The notes: generated by a model not told the origin, from the sequence alone. A stretch of DNA of 25,803 nt from an uncultured Eubacteriales bacterium (GCA_900540045.1 UQEF01000037.1:1-25803), one strand, 5' to 3'. Shown: positions 1 through 7,766, counted from the stretch's first letter. A program made the numbers and translations.

Positions 1-2132
1 TTGACAGCTGGAGTCCCGCCTACGCCGGAACGGTGACGGGCAATGTCACCTATGTGGCGCAGTGGAAGACCAGCCCCATTACCCCCAGTCTGCTGGATCT
101 GTTGCCCGCCGACACCACCTACACCGTCACCTACACCGACGGCGTGGAGGATGCGGTGATCTTCAACGATCAGGTCACCTCCGGGCTGCTGGCCGGAGAT
201 GCGACCCCCGCCGCGCCCCAGCCCACCCGCGAGGGCTACCGCTTCGACGGCTGGGAGCCCGCCGTGACCGAGACGGTGACGGCCGACACCACCTATACCG
301 CCAAGTGGACGAAGCTCTACACCATCGTGTTCCTGGACGGCACCGAGGAAAACAACGTCGTGCTCAGCCAGCAGGTGGCCGAGGGTGAAAACACCCCGCT
401 GCCCGCCAACCCGACCCGCGAGGGTTACGACTTTGACGCCTGGATTGACCAAAACGGCAACGGCTGGGGCGACAGCGCCTCCAAGCCCGTGACCGGCGAC
501 GCGACCTACACCGCCACCTGGCGTGCGCATGACGCCGTGGACGGCACCGCCGATACGCTGGAGAACGGCGAGAATACCGGCGTGCGCGTGGTCGTGACCA
601 ACGGCGTGGACGGTGGCGTGATCGGCGAATCGACTTCGCAGACCATCATGGACGCCTATGCGTATGTCCAGTCGCTTGCGGCTCCCACGCATCCGAGCGA
701 TCCGGCCATGACCTTTGCCGGCTGGAGCGATTTCCATTATGATGACGTGAACGGCGTGGTCACCTTCGAGGCCACCTGGAAGCCGGCCGAGGAGGAGCAG
801 CCCGCCGATACGACCGCCGAGCAGCCTGCCGACACAACCGCCGAGCAGCCCGCCGACACGACCACGGAGCAGCCCGCCGACGCGACCGCCGAGCAGCCCG
901 CCGACACGACCACCGAGCAGCCTGCCGACACAACCACCGAGCAGCCTGCCGACACAACCACCGAGCAGCCCGCCGACGCGACCGCCGAGCAGCCTGCCGA
1001 CACGACCACCGAGCAGCCTGCCGACACGGTCGATGGCCAGCCCGCTGTGCCGGTCGACGAGCAGCCCGATGTCCCCGTGCTCTATACCATCACCTACACC
1101 GACGGCCAGGGCGGTGAGCTGAGCAGCTATCAGCTGGAGGAAGGCTCGCCCATGCCCGGATGCGCCGCTCCCCAGCGCGAGCTGTTCGTGTTCACGGGCT
1201 GGGAGCCCGCCGTGGCCGAGACCGTGACCGCCGACGTGACCTATGAAGCCCGGTGGGCGGATGACTGGAATGCCAACGGCATCCCCGACGCAGAGGATGC
1301 GCGCTATACCGTCACCTATCAGGATGGAGACACCGTCCTGAAGCAGGATACGGTGCTCACCGGCATGAACACGCCCGGTTGCGCCGCGCCTGAAGCGGAG
1401 GGCATGGTCTTTGAGGGCTGGTCCCCTGCCGTGGCCGGCACCGTGACCGCCGACGCCACCTATGTGGCCCAGTGGAGCGAAGCCGAAGAAGAGACGCCCG
1501 AAGCTCAGAAGAGCGAGTCCCAGAGCGAAGAGGGGACCGAAGCCGCCGTGCAGGGCAAGGACGGCGAGACGATTGAGGAGCCTGACGACGAAACCCTCGA
1601 GAAGGAATATGAGGAGCTGGCCCAGTCCAGCAACATCCATATCTCCTTTGAGAAGGGCGCGTCCCGGATTGGCCGCGGCAAGTCCTCCACCTACGCGGTG
1701 AAGGTAAGCGGCGTGCCGGAGGGCGTGCAGGCCTCCATCAGCTGGCGCCTGAGCGGCACAGACCTGACCGCCACCAGCGGCAAGGCCAGCGGCGACGGCT
1801 TCCGCGTCTCCGTCGGCGAGGACGAGACCGCCGAAACCCTGCGGGTGGTCGTCACCGTCAAGGTGGGCGACATCACCATCAGCAGAGGCAAGCGTGTGAG
1901 CATCGTCGAACCCACCGCTCAGACGGAGGAAGAGAAGGAAGAAGCGGCAAAGCCCGCCGAAAAGCCGGCGGATGAGACTGCGGACGATGCGGACGCTTCC
2001 AAGGAAGAGGCCTCCGACACTTCCAAGGAGGAGGCTGCCCAGCCCGCCAATCCTTCCGAGATGACGGAGGAGGAAATGGCGCAGCAGGCCATGGAAGAAG
2101 GCAATTTCGATCCGGCCGCCAGCAGCTTCTGA
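1..2132 (+). CDS. Surface protein with InlB-type (Listeria-Bacteroides) repeats, 5' partial
   Basis: The frame is open from base 3 with no stop, and the first residues already match the end of a repeat (GWSPA...TYVAQW), so the true start lies before the window; the GTG at 33 is only an internal codon. Five to six repeats of about 60-70 residues end in the pattern GW-PAV--TVTADTTY-A-W, the hallmark of the InlB B-repeat/Flg_new family of secreted or wall-associated proteins. A linker of ten 8-residue EQPAD units (795-1034) separates the repeats. After the last repeat (ends about 1475) come an acidic linker, an Ig-like beta domain (about 1630-1915) and an acidic, Ala/Glu-rich tail ending DPAASSF. 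There is no C-terminal membrane helix or LPxTG motif, so anchoring is unexplained. An extracellular adhesive role is inferred from the family; the partner is unknown. Confidence 0.85.
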   Translation, partial: DSWSPAYAGTVTGNVTYVAQWKTSPITPSLLDLLPADTTYTVTYTDGVEDAVIFNDQVTSGLLAGDATPAAPQPTREGYRFDGWEPAVTETVTADTTYTAKWTKLYTIVFLDGTEENNVVLSQQVAEGENTPLPANPTREGYDFDAWIDQNGNGWGDSASKPVTGDATYTATWRAHDAVDGTADTLENGENTGVRVVVTNGVDGGVIGESTSQTIMDAYAYVQSLAAPTHPSDPAMTFAGWSDFHYDDVNGVVTFEATWKPAEEEQPADTTAEQPADTTAEQPADTTTEQPADATAEQPADTTTEQPADTTTEQPADTTTEQPADATAEQPADTTTEQPADTVDGQPAVPVDEQPDVPVLYTITYTDGQGGELSSYQLEEGSPMPGCAAPQRELFVFTGWEPAVAETVTADVTYEARWADDWNANGIPDAEDARYTVTYQDGDTVLKQDTVLTGMNTPGCAAPEAEGMVFEGWSPAVAGTVTADATYVAQWSEAEEETPEAQKSESQSEEGTEAAVQGKDGETIEEPDDETLEKEYEELAQSSNIHISFEKGASRIGRGKSSTYAVKVSGVPEGVQASISWRLSGTDLTATSGKASGDGFRVSVGEDETAETLRVVVTVKVGDITISRGKRVSIVEPTAQTEEEKEEAAKPAEKPADETADDADASKEEASDTSKEEAAQPANPSEMTEEEMAQQAMEEGNFDPAASSF
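795..1034 (+). repeat. Ten tandem 24-bp units encoding EQPAD(T/A)T(A/T)
   Basis: Ten in-frame 24-bp units encode EQPADTTA, EQPADTTT or EQPADATA; the last one is degenerate (EQPADTVD). The copies differ mostly by third-base changes and by T/A swaps at two positions, as expected for a Pro/Thr-rich spacer expanding by slippage. The unit number is likely to vary between strains. It is not a CRISPR array because there are no spacers. Confidence 0.9.
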
Positions 2133-2148
2133 TGCATAACCAATTCTG

Positions 2149-2179
2149 CCCCGCGGCGAAAGCCGCGGGGCCTGTTTTT
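2149..2179 (+). terminator. Rho-independent terminator after the InlB-repeat gene
   Basis: A perfect 9-bp GC stem (CCCCGCGGC / GCCGCGGGG) with a GAAA tetraloop is followed by CCTGTTTTT, 17 bases after the stop codon. Confidence 0.92.
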
Positions 2180-2204
2180 GCGAAAAGGAAGAAACTGGGG
2201 ATGA

Positions 2205-2233
2205 TTGACATTCGATTTCCCCTGGTATATGAT
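2205..2233 (+). promoter_or_regulatory. Sigma-A type promoter for the NusG-like gene
   Basis: A consensus -35 TTGACA (2205-2210) lies 17 bp from a -10 TATGAT (2228-2233). Transcription would begin near 2240, giving a leader of about 145 nt before the start codon at 2387. The leader is GC-rich and holds a hairpin-forming GGCGGC/GCCGCC pair just upstream of the ribosome site. It is the best promoter match in the window. Confidence 0.85.
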
Positions 2234-2386
2234 TGGAACCGCAATGACAGCAGTGTCGTCCCTCAGGGCCGTTTCGCCGGATGGTCATGAAGGGAAGGCG
2301 ACCGGCGGGTTGCCGCACAGTCCATGGACGCGGCGGCGATCCTCCTCGGACGGCGGCACGCCGCCCTTTGACAGGAGTGGAAGCAG

Positions 2387-2941
2387 ATGCAGGATTACGG
2401 CCATGTGCTCTGTCTGTTCTGTAAGACGGGAAAGGAGCAGAGCGTCGCGCACAGAATCAGTGAAAACGGCCTGGGAACCGCGATTTTCCCGCAGCGTATT
2501 TCCAAGCGCTACAGCAAGGCGCTCAAAACCTATGAGGAGATCAAGGCCCCCCTGCTGCCCGGCTATGTGTTCGTGTATCTGCCTGACGAGGTCCCGGCGG
2601 TGAACTGGTGGACGTATTCCGGCGTGATCCGGCCGCTTGGCTACGGGGACGGCCGGCGCGATTACCTGGTGGGCTCGGATCTGGCCTTTGCCCAATGGGT
2701 CTGGCAAAAGGAAGGAAATATCAGCCATGTGAAGGTCGTCCAGAAGGGCGACCGAATCGAGATCGCGGACGGCCTGTTTTCCCGCATGCGCGGCACGATT
2801 ACCCGCGTGGACCGCAGAAAACAGACCTGCTGTGTCGCGCTGGATACGAGCGGCATCATCAGGCAGGTGTGGCTGCCCTATGAGCTGGTCGAGCCGGTTG
2901 ACGCCCCGCGCGCCGTCGGCCCGGACCCCAACGGAACATGA
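2387..2941 (+). CDS. loaP: LoaP/NusG-family transcription antitermination protein
   Basis: This 184-residue protein has the two-part NusG layout. The N-terminal NGN domain (about residues 5-100) includes CLFCKTGKEQ near the start and PLLPGYVFVY in the middle, the motif shared by RfaH, UpxY and LoaP paralogues. A KOW domain (about 115-170) contains VVQKGDRIEIADGLF. Such proteins bind RNA polymerase and let it pass terminators, often in a specific long operon. The ATG follows an AGGAGTGG ribosome site. The gene stands alone: it has its own promoter, a terminator directly behind it and a convergent gene beyond, so its target operon is not adjacent. The housekeeping NusG is less likely because of the isolated locus and the UpxY/LoaP-like motifs. 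Assignment to LoaP rather than another specialised NusG is from motif recognition only. Confidence 0.85.
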   Translation: MQDYGHVLCLFCKTGKEQSVAHRISENGLGTAIFPQRISKRYSKALKTYEEIKAPLLPGYVFVYLPDEVPAVNWWTYSGVIRPLGYGDGRRDYLVGSDLAFAQWVWQKEGNISHVKVVQKGDRIEIADGLFSRMRGTITRVDRRKQTCCVALDTSGIIRQVWLPYELVEPVDAPRAVGPDPNGT

Positions 2942-2987
2942 AAAAACGGCTTTTCCCCCCCCATTTGGGAGGAAAGCCGTTTTTTTA
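2941..2987. terminator. Bidirectional terminator between convergent genes
   Basis: The inverted repeat AAAAAACGGCTTTTCC ... GGAAAGCCGTTTTTT starts on the last base of the loaP stop codon and ends just before the stop of the deacetylase gene on the other strand. It has a U-tract in both directions. Confidence 0.92.
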
Positions 2988-2990
2988 CCG

Positions 2991-4337
2991 TTACCTGTCC
3001 AGGCTGCTCTCGCCCGGCCGCACGGACCAGTAGACCACGCTGGGCTGCATCTCAAGGCCGAAGGCGCAGGCCAGCTCATCCACCGTCACAAACATGAAGC
3101 CGCGATCCAGCAGGTACTCGCCCCACAGGGGCACGGATTCGTGCAGGTATTCGCCCGTGTCGTGGCAGAGGATGATGTCGCCCTCGGTCACCTTGTCGCG
3201 GAAGGTGTAGAAGATGCGCTTGGGGCTTTTGCCGGTGTAGTCGTAGGTGTCCACGCTCCACTGGATGATGGGCATGGGCATCCCGGATTCCACCCACGAG
3301 GGATAGGTGCCGCCAGGCGCGCGGAACAGCGAAGCTTCCTCGCCCACCAGCGGCAGCGTCCATTCGGCGCTGAGGGCGAGCTCCCTGAGCCGGCTCTCGT
3401 CCGATTTGAAGGACCCGCCGCCCCAGTGGTGGAAGGTGTGGGTGCCGAAGATGTGGTTCTGATCATACTGCTTCTGCAAAACGTAGCCGTAGCGCTCCAG
3501 CTGCTTGCCCACGATGAAGTAGGTGCCGCGCGCGCCGATTTTGCGCAGCGCGTCCAGCGTGTAGGTGGAGGGATAGTCCTTGGGCCCGTCGTCGAAGGTG
3601 ACGGCCACCATCTTCCACCGGCTGTTGTCGGTGGCGGACAGCCCCGTCTCCGTCATCAGGCCGCGCAGGTCGGGGTAGAAAAAGCGCGCGTGCGTCAGGG
3701 TGACCTTGCCGGGCACGATATCCCCGGCGGCGTAGTGCAGCGTCAGCTCCATGCCGCTCAGGGTGAAATCCGCCGACGCGAGAGCCTCGGGCGCGCACAG
3801 GCGGTCGATGGCGGCGCTGTCGCGGCTTTCGCCGGGGAAGATGTCCCCAAGGTGCGCCCTCACGCCCTCGGAAAGCGTCTCCCAGGCGTCGTCCTCAAAC
3901 AGGTCGACCAGCGTCAGGTGGCGGCCCGTCTCCAGATCCCAGGTGCGCGTGGTGAAGGCCGTGGAGAGCTGGACTTCCTCATAGCTCACGCGCGCGATGG
4001 TGAGCGTGCTCAGGTATTTTTCGCCCGTGCGGTAGTAGACGGTGCTGATGTTCAGCACGCTGCCGCGCTTCCCCCGCTTGCGCGGGTCGGGCTGGAGGGT
4101 GGGGCTGAACTCGCGGTCGTAGGCGTCCACGATGGCCCGCAGCTCGGCGTTCACGTCCGGGTTGGTGGTGGTGACGTACTCCTTGTAGACGTAGGCGCTC
4201 CCCTCGTCGATCTTGCGCTCGTTCTCCTCCACGGTGACGGCGAAGATGGCCGGCATGGCGTCGTATTTTTCGGGCTCGGCCGACGCGGCCCCCACGGCGC
4301 ACAACAGTGTCAGAAGCAAGGCCAGCAGGCGTTTCAT
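2991..4337 (-). CDS. Secreted polysaccharide deacetylase (CE4/NodB), PdaC-like layout
   Basis: The 448-residue protein begins with a signal peptide (MKRLLALLLTLLCAVGAASA, cleavage near residue 20). Residues about 25-230 form an N-terminal beta-rich region resembling the DUF4163/DUF3298 (RsiV-like) module. The CE4 catalytic domain follows: motif 1 TFDDGP (247-252), motif 2 HTFHH (300-304, metal histidines), motif 3 RAPGG (339-343), WSVD (360-363) and motif 5 CHD (391-393) with the catalytic His. This arrangement matches Bacillus subtilis PdaC, which deacetylates peptidoglycan MurNAc and chitin oligomers; the precise substrate here is inferred. It acts outside the membrane on wall glycans. The start codon has an AGAGGGGG ribosome site and a promoter about 70 bp upstream. 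The gene is monocistronic. Confidence 0.88.
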   Translation of the reverse strand: MKRLLALLLTLLCAVGAASAEPEKYDAMPAIFAVTVEENERKIDEGSAYVYKEYVTTTNPDVNAELRAIVDAYDREFSPTLQPDPRKRGKRGSVLNISTVYYRTGEKYLSTLTIARVSYEEVQLSTAFTTRTWDLETGRHLTLVDLFEDDAWETLSEGVRAHLGDIFPGESRDSAAIDRLCAPEALASADFTLSGMELTLHYAAGDIVPGKVTLTHARFFYPDLRGLMTETGLSATDNSRWKMVAVTFDDGPKDYPSTYTLDALRKIGARGTYFIVGKQLERYGYVLQKQYDQNHIFGTHTFHHWGGGSFKSDESRLRELALSAEWTLPLVGEEASLFRAPGGTYPSWVESGMPMPIIQWSVDTYDYTGKSPKRIFYTFRDKVTEGDIILCHDTGEYLHESVPLWGEYLLDRGFMFVTVDELACAFGLEMQPSVVYWSVRPGESSLDR

Positions 4338-4403
4338 GCGCGGTACCCCCTCTTTGGATGGCGCGGGCCTCTTCCGGGGGCGCGGCGCATCCGGATATCC
4401 TGT

Positions 4404-4432
4404 ATTTTACAATGCTGCCGGTGCAAATGCAA
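4404..4432 (-). promoter_or_regulatory. Promoter for the polysaccharide deacetylase
   Basis: On the minus strand, TTGCAT (4432-4427) is separated by 17 bp from TAAAAT (4409-4404), about 70 bp upstream of the start codon at 4337. Confidence 0.6.
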
Positions 4433-4610
4433 GCCCGCAGGGGCGGATGCACCGGGCGGACAATCTGCTATTTTCTTAACATAAAAATAAGAAAAGAGAA
4501 AGCTGCTTTTCCTTTCGGGCGCGCTTTTTCGTTGGCATGAAGTGCGAAATGGGCGGATAATCAATGGAAACAATGGTGAATTTCATAATTGATAAAAATT
4601 GAACAAATGA

Positions 4611-4639
4611 TTGCTTTTTTTCGAAAAATCGATTATGAT
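4611..4639 (+). promoter_or_regulatory. Promoter for the hydrogenase locus
   Basis: TTGCTT (4611-4616), a 17-bp spacer and TATGAT (4634-4639) form a good sigma-A match. The transcript would start near 4646, so initiation codons before that point cannot be used. The most plausible start is then TTG at 4707, preceded by AGGA at 4693-4696. Confidence 0.6.
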
Positions 4640-4706
4640 AATAACCAAAGATCATCGTCAACAACTACACAGCCCAGGAAGACGACATCAGCAGGAAGCT
4701 GCTACT

Positions 4707-6450
4707 TTGGACACAAACAGCAAGGTTCAATCCCTCCCGTCAGGCGATTGTTCCCGGGAAGACCAGCAGGCGCTTTTTTCGCGCATCGGCGAGCTGGCGT
4801 GCGAATACCGCGGCCGCGAAGGGGCGCTGATTCGGGTGCTGCACATGGCGCAGGGCATCTACGGCTATCCGCCGCCAGAGGTGCAGCGCGTGATCGCGGA
4901 CGGCCTGGAGCTCCCCCTGGCCGGGGTTTCGGGCGTGGTGAGCTTCTATTTTTCTTTTCCACCCGGCGCCGGAGCAGGCATACCATCCGCGCGTGCCTGG
5001 GCAAGGCGCGTTACGTGCGCGGGGGCAAGCGCATCGTGGAGCGGCTCAGGGAGCTGCTCAAGGTCGAGGTAGGGGATACCATGGCGGATGGCCTGTTCAC
5101 GCTGGAGGTAGCGCGCTGCAGCGGCGCCGCATGCGGCTATGTCTACGTGCGCGCGGAGTATCCGCTGGCCGTGGAGCGGCTGAGCAACGCCATTCGTCAG
5201 GCGCGCGAGGACGGGCTGTTGGGCGAGGGCATTCTGGGCTCGGATTTCGATTTCGATCTGGAAATCCGCACCGGCGCGCTGGCGGAAACCGACGGACTGG
5301 AGCGCGTGTGGCAGGCGCTGTCCGACCCGCAAAAGCGCGTGGCGGTGCAGACCGCGCCCGCCGTGCGCGCGGCGCTGGGCGAGGCGTTCGGCTATCCCGT
5401 GGGTACGTGCGTCACGGGCAAGATGGCCGCCGCCCTGCACGAACTGGGCTTTGACGACGTGTTCGACACCAACTTCGCCGCCGACCTGACCGTTCTGGAG
5501 GAGGGCACGGAACTGCTTGGCCGCCTGGAGGCCGCGCTCACCGGCGGCGGGGCGGTGCTGCCCATGATTACCTCCTGCTCGCCGGGCTGGATCAAGCACA
5601 TCGAGCATGCCTTCCCGGACGAGCTTTCCCACCTGTCCACCTGCAAGTCGCCCCACGCCATGCTGGGCGCGCTGGTCAAGAGCTACTACGCCGAAAAGCT
5701 GGGCATGGACCCGAAGGACCTCTTCGTGGTCTCGGTCATGCCCTGCACGGCCAAGAAGTACGAGATTCAGCGCCCGGAGCTTTCCAGCCTGGACGGCGTG
5801 CCGGACGTGGACGCGGTGCTGACCACACGCGAGCTGGCCCGGATGATCAAATCCGCCGGCATCGACCTGCGCGCGCTGCCGGAGGGGACGTTCAACGCGC
5901 CGCTGGGCCTGTCCGCGGGCGCGGCGGACATCTTCGGCGTGACCGGCGGCGTGATGAAGGCGGCCCTGCGCACCGTGTGCGAGCTGGTGACGGGCCGCGA
6001 GCTCCCCTTTGAAAACCTGCACGTGACCCCCATCGAGGGGCTGGAACAGATCAAGACCGCATCCGTGATCCTCCGGGACACATTGCCCGCCTGCCGCCAT
6101 CTGGAGGGCGTGGAGGTGCGGGTGGCCGTCACCTCCCGCCTGGCCGGGGCGGACCGGCTGATGCGCGAGATCGCAAAGGGCCAGTCGCCCTACCACTTCA
6201 CCGAGGTCATGGGCTGTCCGGGCGGGTGCGTCAGCGGCGGCCAGCCGCGCACGGACGTGGAGAACTTCCGCGAGCTGCGCTCGCGCGCGCTCCATGCCGA
6301 GGACGAGGGCAAGCCCCTGCGCAAGAGTCACGAAAACCCCGACCTGCTCCGTCTCTACGAGACCTGGCTGGGCGAGGCGGGCGGTCCTCTGGCGCACGAG
6401 CTGCTTCATACACGCTACGTACCAAGGGGCTGTACGAACGGGTGCCATGA
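4707..6450 (+). pseudogene. Collapsed [FeFe]-hydrogenase locus: hydC-hydB-hydA mosaic with two frameshifts
   Basis: Translated in three successive frames, this is a patchwork. (a) 4707 to about 4955: N-terminal half of a NuoE/HydC subunit ([16 protein letters not shown]...GVVSFY). (b) After a one-base loss in a T-run (4949-4960), NuoE continues ([15 protein letters not shown]...EVARCSGA), with the second cluster Cys replaced by Arg. (c) From about 5125-5140 it becomes NuoF/HydB ([16 protein letters not shown]...[16 protein letters not shown]) but lacks the FMN, NAD and Fe-S parts. (d) From about 5270 it becomes HydA, starting at the end of its ferredoxin region ([14 protein letters not shown]). 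It then has a complete H-cluster domain: L1 TSCSPGW (5570-5590), L2 MPCTAKK (5738-5758) and L3 [13 protein letters not shown] (6209-6247). (e) A second one-base loss near 6418 restores a short tail TKGLYERVP and a stop at 6450, just before a hairpin. Without that shift the frame would run on through the hairpin and into the next gene. As written, no NADH-linked or ferredoxin-linked enzyme can be made. Real decay is my preferred reading, assembly collapse the alternative. Confidence 0.82.
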
Positions 6451-6473
6451 CGGAGCAGGATGCCCCACAAGCA

Positions 6474-6494
6474 GGGGCCGCGCGGAGCGGCCCC
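6474..6494 (+). terminator. Hairpin after the hydrogenase remnant
   Basis: An 8-bp stem GGGGCCGC/GCGGCCCC with a 5-nt loop begins 23 bases after the restored hydA stop. Only GTTTCG follows, so the U-tract is weak and efficiency is uncertain. Confidence 0.5.
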
Positions 6495-6536
6495 GTTTCG
6501 CTCAAAACAAAGAGATCAGGCACAGGAGGGCAGACC

Positions 6537-7070
6537 ATGACCAACGAAAGCGCAAGAATCATTTTGCTTCAGATGCTCGACGGCCTCGACCCCACCACCG
6601 GCGAGGTTCTGCCTCCGGACCACCTGCTCAACGACGCCACGGTCATCCGCGCGCTGCATACGGCCGTGCTGGCGCTGATGGACGTCAGGATGCCGGTCAA
6701 TCGAAACGGCCGCCTCAACGCCGGCCGGGCATGGACGGCGATGGACCGGGACGCGCTGGCCGCTCTCAGCCGGTCGGGCGCGTCCATGGAGACGATGTGC
6801 GAAAAGCTGCAACGGCGGCGGCGCGGCGTGCAGAGGCAGCTTCGTGACATGGGGCTGCCCCTCCCCCCGGCGAGGAAGGTTGCCACACGCGCCGGCACGC
6901 TGTGGACGGAGGAGGACGAGGAACAGCTGCGAAAGCTGTACCATCTCAGATGTCCGGTCGAGGAAATGGCACGCGAATTGGAGCGGAGCGTGCGGGCCGT
7001 TTACCTTCGCATGGAGCGGCTGGAGCTGTATGGCGATGAACCCGGCTACCCGCAGGAGGCCCGGCAGTAG
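6537..7070 (+). CDS. Small SANT/HTH-like protein of unknown function
   Basis: The 177-residue product starts at ATG 6537, seven bases after an AGGAGGG ribosome site. The N-terminus carries [20 protein letters not shown], a pattern I associate with uncharacterised Firmicutes proteins. Residues about 60-105 ([13 protein letters not shown]...[16 protein letters not shown]) and 120-165 ([14 protein letters not shown]...[18 protein letters not shown]) are two similar helix-turn-helix or SANT-like repeats, each opening with a W-T motif. Nucleic-acid binding is inferred from these helices. It is basic and soluble with no signal peptide. Its position behind the hydrogenase remnant gives no functional clue. 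Confidence is high that it is a real gene, low for any role. Confidence 0.75.
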   Translation: MTNESARIILLQMLDGLDPTTGEVLPPDHLLNDATVIRALHTAVLALMDVRMPVNRNGRLNAGRAWTAMDRDALAALSRSGASMETMCEKLQRRRRGVQRQLRDMGLPLPPARKVATRAGTLWTEEDEEQLRKLYHLRCPVEEMARELERSVRAVYLRMERLELYGDEPGYPQEARQ

Positions 7071-7143
7071 GCGACGGGCACGGCTTACGCAAGCGCCTGT
7101 GGAGGCAACGGCGCATGGGCGTCACGCACGGAAAGCGCAATAG

Positions 7144-7191
7144 CAAACAAGTCCCCCTGCCAGCCGGATGGCCTGCGGGGGGATTCGTTTG
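7144..7191 (+). terminator. Long imperfect stem-loop after the SANT-like gene
   Basis: CAAACAAGTCCCCC pairs imperfectly with GGGGGGATTCGTTTG around an inner GCC/GGC stem. There is no real U-tract, so it is a probable transcript end or 3' structure rather than a canonical terminator. Confidence 0.45.
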
Positions 7192-7231
7192 CGGCCGCGC
7201 AACGGATGATTACGTTTTTTGTTAGCAACGG

Positions 7232-7263
7232 TTGGTGGAAATTCATACGGCATGGGATATAAT
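7232..7263 (+). promoter_or_regulatory. Promoter of the regulator-exporter cassette
   Basis: A perfect -10 TATAAT (7258-7263) lies 23 bp before the start codon at 7287. The best -35 is TTGGTG (7232-7237) with a long 20-bp spacer, so the promoter may depend on an activator or be self-controlled. The AGGTGAG ribosome site follows at 7273-7279. Confidence 0.55.
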
Positions 7264-7286
7264 GAGCGGCGGGAGGTGAGAAAAGT

Positions 7287-7766
7287 ATGAAAATTCAGAA
7301 AAACAACATCGCCGGCAATTTGTCCGCCCTGCGGCGGCTGAACAGGTTTTCCCAGGAAGAGGTAGCCGACCGGATCGGCGTTTCGCGACAGACCGTGGCC
7401 AAATGGGAGCTGGGCGAATCCCTGCCCGATATCCTCAACTGCGACGCCCTGGCCCGCCTGTATGATGTGGAGCTCAAGGATCTGATCCACCATGACCCGG
7501 AAGGCACGAACCTGGGAATCGCGCCGAGGGGAAAGCACATCTTTGGCGCGGTCCGGGTGGGGGAGCGGGGCCAGATCGTATTGCCCAAGGCCGCCAGGGA
7601 CGTATTTCAGATCAGGCCGGGAGACAGGCTGGTTGTACTGGGGGATGAGTCTGAGGAGCATCCGGGCATCGCGCTGATGAAGGAATCGTTTTTCCTGGGG
7701 ATTACCAAGATGCTCAAAACCGCGCTGCAAACCGCGCAGCCGCCGGAAGAAAAGGAGGGGGAATGA
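7287..7766 (+). CDS. XRE-type HTH plus SpoVT/AbrB-domain transcriptional regulator
   Basis: The 159-residue protein has an N-terminal XRE helix-turn-helix (residues about 9-63: LRRLNRFSQEEVADRIGVSRQTVAKWELGE in outline) and a C-terminal SpoVT/AbrB swapped-hairpin domain (about 85-130: VGERGQIVLPKAARDVFQIRPGDRL in outline). Both are DNA-binding folds. A tail rich in Glu and Pro closes the protein. The stop codon overlaps the ATG of the ABC ATPase gene (ATGA), so the two are translationally coupled. By analogy with GntR/YtrA-type cassettes, it probably controls its own operon and the exporter behind it; this is inference. The signal sensed is unknown. Confidence 0.85.
   Translation: MKIQKNNIAGNLSALRRLNRFSQEEVADRIGVSRQTVAKWELGESLPDILNCDALARLYDVELKDLIHHDPEGTNLGIAPRGKHIFGAVRVGERGQIVLPKAARDVFQIRPGDRLVVLGDESEEHPGIALMKESFFLGITKMLKTALQTAQPPEEKEGE

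Larger units (their letters stand above)
4338..4706. other. Divergent intergenic region, AT-rich in its middle
   Basis: I see no gene here. It holds the minus-strand promoter for the deacetylase (4404-4432), an AT-rich inverted repeat TTTTCTTA/TAAGAAAA (4471-4478 and 4488-4495) of unknown role, and a plus-strand promoter (4611-4639) facing the hydrogenase remnant. The AT content between 4470 and 4670 stands out from the GC-rich surroundings. Confidence 0.6.

Noticed and set aside
737..1030. Tandem repeat considered as CRISPR or as minus-strand Cys/Ser repeat protein
   Set aside because: Units are contiguous, have no spacers and keep the reading frame of the InlB-repeat protein; the minus-strand Ala-Gly-Cys-Ser frame is its complement.
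2832..4484. 550-residue open frame on the plus strand over the deacetylase gene
   Set aside because: It runs antisense to all CE4 motifs, crosses a strong terminator and lacks a ribosome site.
4946..6562. 538-residue open frame on the minus strand across the hydrogenase remnant
   Set aside because: The plus strand carries unmistakable NuoE, NuoF and HydA motifs; the minus-strand translation is rich in Arg, Gln and His with no motif.
4589..6847. Reading the hydrogenase frame as one 752-residue protein
   Set aside because: The first 120 residues are out-of-frame NuoE, the last 140 are out-of-frame readthrough into the next gene, and the promoter -10 lies inside its first codons.
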